From Streptomyces sp. CB09001 (GTDB lineage: Bacteria > Actinomycetota > Actinomycetes > Streptomycetales > Streptomycetaceae): a stretch of DNA of 64,000 nt. The notes beneath the pieces were generated by a model, which was given only the letters and a program-made list of their open reading frames with translations, had not been told where the DNA came from and ran no database searches. The stretch lies in assembly GCF_003369795.1 (NCBI RefSeq), contig NZ_CP026730.1, forward strand, positions 6,873,001 through 6,937,000. Reading direction: 5' to 3'. A program made the position numbers and the translations under genes. Of the stretch, positions 59,502-64,000 are shown in pieces (positions within the stretch are counted from its first letter, which is position 1; the number at the start of each line of letters is the position of its first letter).

Positions 59502-60947
59502 ATGTCCAAGGTCCTCACCTCCCTCCCCACCGGCGAGCGCGTCGGTATCGCCTTCTCGGGCGGCCTCGACACCTCGGTCGCGGTCGCGTGGATGCGTGAC
59601 AAGGGCGCCGTCCCGTGCACGTACACCGCCGACATCGGCCAGTACGACGAGCCCGACATCGCCTCGGTGCCCGACCGTGCCCAGACGTACGGCGCCGAGG
59701 TCGCGCGCCTGGTCGACTGCCGCGAGGCGCTGGTCGAGGAGGGGCTCGCCGCGCTGACCTGCGGGGCGTTCCACATCCGCTCGGGCGGGCGGGCGTACTT
59801 CAACACCACGCCGCTGGGCCGCGCCGTCACGGGCACCCTCCTCGTCCGGGCGATGCTCGAGGACGACGTCCAGATCTGGGGCGACGGCTCCACGTTCAAG
59901 GGCAACGACATCGAGCGGTTCTACCGCTACGGCCTGCTCGCCAACCCGCAGCTGAGGATCTACAAGCCCTGGCTGGACGCGGACTTCGTGACGGAGCTCG
60001 GCGGCCGCAAGGAGATGTCGGAGTGGCTGGTCGCCCACGACCTGCCCTACCGGGACTCCACGGAGAAGGCGTACTCCACCGACGCGAACATCTGGGGCGC
60101 CACCCACGAGGCCAAGACCCTCGAGCACCTCGACACCGGCGTGGAGACCGTCGAGCCCATCATGGGCGTGCGGTTCTGGGACCCGTCGGTCGAGATCGCG
60201 CCCGAGGACGTGACCATCGGCTTCGACCAGGGCCGCCCGGTGACGATCAACGGCAAGGAGTTCGCCTCCGCGGTCGACCTGGTCATGGAGGCCAACGCCG
60301 TCGGCGGCCGGCACGGCATGGGCATGTCCGACCAGATCGAGAACCGGATCATCGAGGCCAAGAGCCGCGGCATCTACGAGGCGCCCGGCATGGCCCTGCT
60401 GCACGCCGCCTACGAGCGCCTGGTCAACGCCATCCACAACGAGGACACCCTCGCCCAGTACCACACCGAGGGTCGGCGCCTGGGCCGGCTGATGTACGAG
60501 GGCCGCTGGCTCGACCCGCAGTCCCTGATGATCCGCGAGTCGCTGCAGCGCTGGGTCGGCTCGGCGGTCACCGGCGAGGTCACCCTCAGGCTGCGGCGCG
60601 GCGAGGACTACTCGATCCTCGACACCACGGGTCCGGCGTTCAGCTACCACCCGGACAAGCTCTCCATGGAGCGCACCGAGGACTCCGCGTTCGGCCCGGT
60701 GGACCGGATCGGCCAGCTGACCATGCGCAACCTGGACATCGCCGACTCCCGCGCCAAGCTGGAGCAGTACGCCGGTCTCGGCCTCATCGGCACCGCCAAC
60801 CCCGCCATCGGCGCCGCCCAGGCCGCCGCGACCGGACTGATCGGCGCCATGCCGGAGGGCGGGGCGCAGGCCATCGCCTCCCGCGGTGAGGTCTCCGCCG
60901 ACGACGAGCTGCTGGACCGCGCCGCGATGGAGTCCGGCACGGACTGA
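59502..60947 (+). CDS. argG: Argininosuccinate synthase (long type)
   Basis: A 481-residue ArgG joining citrulline and aspartate with ATP in arginine synthesis. ATG 59502 (MSKVLTSLPTG). The ATP-pyrophosphatase P-loop IAFSGGLDTS lies at about residues 17-26; others are TADIGQYDEPD, GDGSTFKGNDIERFYRYG and DANIWGATHEAKTLEHL. The length and sequence fit the longer class of ArgG (E. coli-like) rather than the 400-residue form. It is monocistronic and followed by a strong terminator. Confidence 0.95.
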   Translation: MSKVLTSLPTGERVGIAFSGGLDTSVAVAWMRDKGAVPCTYTADIGQYDEPDIASVPDRAQTYGAEVARLVDCREALVEEGLAALTCGAFHIRSGGRAYFNTTPLGRAVTGTLLVRAMLEDDVQIWGDGSTFKGNDIERFYRYGLLANPQLRIYKPWLDADFVTELGGRKEMSEWLVAHDLPYRDSTEKAYSTDANIWGATHEAKTLEHLDTGVETVEPIMGVRFWDPSVEIAPEDVTIGFDQGRPVTINGKEFASAVDLVMEANAVGGRHGMGMSDQIENRIIEAKSRGIYEAPGMALLHAAYERLVNAIHNEDTLAQYHTEGRRLGRLMYEGRWLDPQSLMIRESLQRWVGSAVTGEVTLRLRRGEDYSILDTTGPAFSYHPDKLSMERTEDSAFGPVDRIGQLTMRNLDIADSRAKLEQYAGLGLIGTANPAIGAAQAAATGLIGAMPEGGAQAIASRGEVSADDELLDRAAMESGTD

Positions 60948-60983
60948 CCCCTCGTCCCCTGTCCGAGGGGACCCCGCACCGGC

Positions 60984-61023
60984 AAGGGCCGGCTCGACGC
61001 CTCAGGGCGTCGGGCCGGCCCTT
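60984..61023 (+). terminator. Terminator of argG
   Basis: AAGGGCCGGCTCGACGCC (60984-61001), loop TCAG, GGCGTCGGGCCGGCCCTT (61006-61023): an 18-base stem with a slight mismatch, followed by a T-rich run (CTGTTTCTCT). Confidence 0.85.
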
Positions 61024-61328
61024 CTGTTTCTCTCCGTCGTGCACGACTTGCGTGCGTTGCGAGCTTCCTGTGACCCGATCTGCCCGCTCAAGAGCTTGGT
61101 TGCCAGTTCAAGTGCTACGCAAGGCTGTCGCAAATGACGCAAGCGGTTTTCGTGCCAACTCCGGCCTCAGCCGCGACCGTTGACAAACACATGACGCGCT
61201 AGAAACCTGATGACGCACTTTCCGCAAAGAATCGACTGTCCTGCTCAATTGGCGCGCAGATTCGGTGCTTCCCCCCAACTGCCGGGCCGCCGCGCCCTCC
61301 CCGACTCCCCACGGAACAGAGGACCCCC
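61024..61328 (+). promoter_or_regulatory. Promoter region of the GH87-type gene with ATGACGC repeats
   Basis: This 305-base gap has a lower G/C content than its surroundings. It contains three copies of ATGACGC (61134-61140, 61191-61197, 61210-61216) and a TTGACA at 61180-61185 that could be a -35. The repeats flank the likely promoter and may be operator half sites. No gene is seen. Confidence 0.45.
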
Positions 61329-64000
61329 ATGACACGGAGATCTCTCGGCCGACGGACGCTCATGGGCGCCGCCGTCGCCGGGCTGATGACCCTCGGACTG
61401 CTGCCACTGCCCCTCGCCGCCACCGCGCAGGCGGCGACGGCGCCGCCGACGGCCGCCGCCGACGTCAACCTGGCCCTCGGCCGCCCCGCCGAGGCAGGCG
61501 GCTCGCACGGCGCCTACCCGGCCGGCAACGCCACCGACGGACAGCAGGCCACCTACTGGGAGGGGCCGGCCGGCACCTTCCCCGAGTGGCTCCAGGTCGA
61601 CCTCGGCACCGCCCGTGACGTCGACCGGGTGATCCTCAAACTGCCCGCCGGATGGGAGAGCCGCACCCAGACGCTCGCGCTGCGGGGCAGCACCGACGGC
61701 ACCACCTTCCACAGTCTCGACGCCTCCGGCGGACGGGCGTTCGGCCCGGCACAGGCGGGCACCGTGGCCATCGACCTCGACTCCCCGTCCGAAGCCCGCT
61801 ACGTCCGCGTCGACATCACCGGCAACACCGGCTGGAACGCCGCCCAACTGGCCGAACTGGAGGTGTACGGCGACGACGTAGACACCGGCCCGCCGCCCAC
61901 CGGCACCAACCTCGCCCGCAACAAGCCCGCCGAGGCCACCTCGACCACCCAGAACTACGTCGCCGCCAACGCCACCGACGACTCCACCTCCACGTACTGG
62001 GAGGCCGCGGGCCATCCGGCCGACCTCACCGTCAAGCTCGGCGCCGACGCCGACGTCAGCGGTGTCGTCGTCAAGCTCAACCCCGACCCGGTCTGGTCCG
62101 ACCGCACCCAGAGCATCCAGGTGTTCGGACGGGCCCAGGGCGAGGGCGACTTCACCTCGCTGCGCGACCGCACCGACTACGCCTTCAGCCCGGCCCGGGA
62201 CAACGCGGTGACCATCCCGGTCAGCGGCCGGGTCTCCGACGTACGGCTCCGGTTCTTCGCCAACACCGGCGCCCCCGGCGGCCAGGTCGCCGAGTTCCAG
62301 GTCCTCGGCAGCGCCGCGCCCGCCCCCGACCTCACCGTCACCGGCCTCGACTGGTCGCCCGCCGCGCCGAACGAGCGCGACGAGGTCACCGTGAACGCCA
62401 CGGTCCGCAACGCCGGCACCGCGGCCTCGGCCGCGACCACCACCGAGGTCACCGTCGAGGGGCAGGCGGCCGGCAGCGCGGCGGTCCCCGCGCTCGACCC
62501 CGGCGAGTCCGCCGAGGTCGCAGTCGCCACCGGCGCCCACGCGGCCGGCAGCTACGCGGTCGCCGCCGTGGCCGACCCGAAGGACACCGTCGCCGAACTG
62601 GACGACACCAACAACAGCCGCTCCGCCACCGACCGACTCGTCGTCGACCGGGCACCCGGACCCGACCTCGAGGTGCGCTCCATCACCACCAACCCGGCCA
62701 ACCCGGCGGTGGGCGCCGAGGTCTCCTTCACCGTCGCCGTGCACAACCACGGCACCGGCGCCGTCGAGGCGGGCTCGGTGACCCGGGTCCAGGCCGGCTC
62801 CACCACCCTGGACGGCACCACCGGGCAGGTCGCGGCAGGCGCCACGGTGAACGTGCCGGTCAGCGGCACCTGGAAGGCGACCAGCGGCGGGGTCACCCTC
62901 ACCGCCACCGCCGACGCCACCGCACGGGTCGCCGAAACCAACGAGAACAACAACGTGCTCGCCAAGTCCCTCGTCGTCGGACGCGGCGCCGCCGTGCCCT
63001 ACACCGAGTACGAGGCGGAGGACGGCCGCTACGACGGCACCCTGCTCACCACCGACGCCAAGCGGACCTTCGGGCACACCGACTTCGGCACCGAGTCCTC
63101 GGGCCGCGAGTCCGTCCGGCTCGACTCGACCGGCGAGTACGTCGAGTTCACCTCCACCACACCCACCAACTCCGTCGTGGTGCGCAACTCCATCCCCGAC
63201 GCCCCGGGCGGCGGCGGAGCCGAGGCCACCATCAGCCTCTACGCCGACGGCGAGTTCGTGCAGAAGCTCAACCTGTCGTCCAAGCACAGCTGGCTCTACG
63301 GCAGCACCGACGACCCCGAGGGGCTCACCAACCGGCCCGGCGGCGACGCCCGGCGCCTCTTCGACGAGTCCCACGCGCTCCTCGACCGGACCTTCCCGCA
63401 GGGCACCGAGTTCCGCCTCCAGCGCGACTCCGGCGACTCGGCCGCCTACTACGTCATCGACCTGATCGACCTGGAGCAGGTCGCGCCCGCCAAGGCCAAG
63501 CCCGCCGAATGCACCTCCATCACCGAGTACGGGGCCGTCCCCGGCGACGGACTCGACGACACCGACGCCATCCAGCGCGCCGTCACCGACGACCAGAACG
63601 GCCGGATCGACTGCGTCTGGATCCCCGCCGGGCAGTGGCGCCAGGAACAGAAGATCCTCACCGACGACCCGCTCAACCGCGGCCAGTACAACCAGGTCGG
63701 CATCAGCGACGTCACCGTCCGCGGCGCCGGCATGTGGCACTCCCAGCTCTACACCCTGACCCCGCCGCAGGAGGCCGGCGGCATCAACCACCCGCACGAG
63801 GGCAACTTCGGCTTCGACATCGACGACAACACCCAGATCTCCGACCTCGCCATCCTCGGCTCCGGCACCATCCGCGGCGGCGACGGCAACGCGGAGGGCG
63901 GCGTCGGGCTCAACGGCCGCTTCGGCAAGAACACCAAGATCAGCAACGTGTGGATCGAGCACGCCAACGTCGGCGTCTGGGTCGGCCGCGACTACTCGAA
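61329..64000 (+). CDS. Secreted GH87-type alpha-1,3-glucanase (mycodextranase), 3' truncated
   Basis: The first 890 codons of a large secreted enzyme that runs off the window. ATG 61329 has AGAGGA upstream. The signal peptide begins MTRRSLGRRTLMGAAVAGL (Tat-like twin Arg). Two discoidin (F5/8 type C) domains follow (VNLALGRPAEAGGS, NLARNKPAEATSTT), then two CARDB-like repeats (DLTVTGLDWSPAAPNERDEV, DLEVRSITTNPANPAVGAEV), a CBM6/35-like module (TEYEAEDGRYDGTLL) and the start of a right-handed beta-helix catalytic domain (ITEYGAVPGDGLDDTDAIQRAV, ISDVTVRGAGMWHSQLY). This order is that of Streptomyces GH87 alpha-1,3-glucanases. It would degrade fungal or dental-type alpha-1,3-glucan. Confidence 0.82.
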   Translation, partial: MTRRSLGRRTLMGAAVAGLMTLGLLPLPLAATAQAATAPPTAAADVNLALGRPAEAGGSHGAYPAGNATDGQQATYWEGPAGTFPEWLQVDLGTARDVDRVILKLPAGWESRTQTLALRGSTDGTTFHSLDASGGRAFGPAQAGTVAIDLDSPSEARYVRVDITGNTGWNAAQLAELEVYGDDVDTGPPPTGTNLARNKPAEATSTTQNYVAANATDDSTSTYWEAAGHPADLTVKLGADADVSGVVVKLNPDPVWSDRTQSIQVFGRAQGEGDFTSLRDRTDYAFSPARDNAVTIPVSGRVSDVRLRFFANTGAPGGQVAEFQVLGSAAPAPDLTVTGLDWSPAAPNERDEVTVNATVRNAGTAASAATTTEVTVEGQAAGSAAVPALDPGESAEVAVATGAHAAGSYAVAAVADPKDTVAELDDTNNSRSATDRLVVDRAPGPDLEVRSITTNPANPAVGAEVSFTVAVHNHGTGAVEAGSVTRVQAGSTTLDGTTGQVAAGATVNVPVSGTWKATSGGVTLTATADATARVAETNENNNVLAKSLVVGRGAAVPYTEYEAEDGRYDGTLLTTDAKRTFGHTDFGTESSGRESVRLDSTGEYVEFTSTTPTNSVVVRNSIPDAPGGGGAEATISLYADGEFVQKLNLSSKHSWLYGSTDDPEGLTNRPGGDARRLFDESHALLDRTFPQGTEFRLQRDSGDSAAYYVIDLIDLEQVAPAKAKPAECTSITEYGAVPGDGLDDTDAIQRAVTDDQNGRIDCVWIPAGQWRQEQKILTDDPLNRGQYNQVGISDVTVRGAGMWHSQLYTLTPPQEAGGINHPHEGNFGFDIDDNTQISDLAILGSGTIRGGDGNAEGGVGLNGRFGKNTKISNVWIEHANVGVWVGRDYS

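Noticed and set aside
1..64000. tRNA genes or attachment-site repeats bounding the island
   Set aside because: No cloverleaf-like tRNA sequence and no long direct repeats flanking 3.5-36.5 kb were noticed by eye; a computed search could still find one.

Overview
The window is high-GC actinobacterial DNA, almost certainly from a Streptomyces chromosome. The evidence is strong G/C at third codon positions, frequent GTG starts with GGAGG-type ribosome sites, lipoproteins, an XRE regulator of the DUF5753 type, a CUT1 sugar importer without its own ATPase, and a run (two amylases, then LacI/ABC/GH3, PucR, gabT, gabD, argG) that from memory resembles the argG neighbourhood on the right arm of S. 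coelicolor. The species cannot be fixed from this sequence alone.

Region 1 (1-3.5 kb) is a partly decayed edge. It holds the start of an XRE/DUF5753 regulator, two damaged zinc-finger-like genes, a parA pseudogene that has lost an internal block, a small HATPase-type anti-sigma-like protein and an unknown protein.

Region 2 (3.5-36.5 kb) is a large defence island. It carries a single-chain nuclease/N6-adenine methyltransferase; a CoiA-like protein; a small protein sharing a module with the CoiA-like protein; a membrane Ser/Thr kinase opposite a PASTA lipoprotein; a PH-domain protein; an operon of DUF262/DUF1524 (GmrSD-type) restriction enzyme, unknown protein and BRCT-nuclease; a ParB-like DGQHR protein; a 1967-residue SF1 helicase; a UvrD-type helicase; and the DISARM core drmA-drmB-drmC. 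Its most striking feature is a 17-bp element (consensus TGTGAACTGAGTCAACG) found in every divergent intergenic region from the methyltransferase to drmA, and also in front of the DUF262 gene. Most of the island therefore looks like one regulon, and the DISARM core may belong to a larger co-controlled system. Several proteins have unusual architectures: a helicase ending in a GreA/GreB C-terminal domain, and DUF262/DUF1524 fused to an alkyltransferase-like domain.

Region 3 (36.5-64 kb) is ordinary Streptomyces accessory metabolism: two secreted starch hydrolases divergent around MalR-type repeats, an NlpC/P60 hydrolase, a TPR protein fused in frame to an acetyltransferase, a LysR/tautomerase pair, a LacI-ABC-GH3 oligosaccharide operon, a DHFR-family reductase, a PucR regulator next to gabT-gabD, argG behind ArgR-like sites, and the 5' part of a large secreted GH87-type glucanase that runs off the window.
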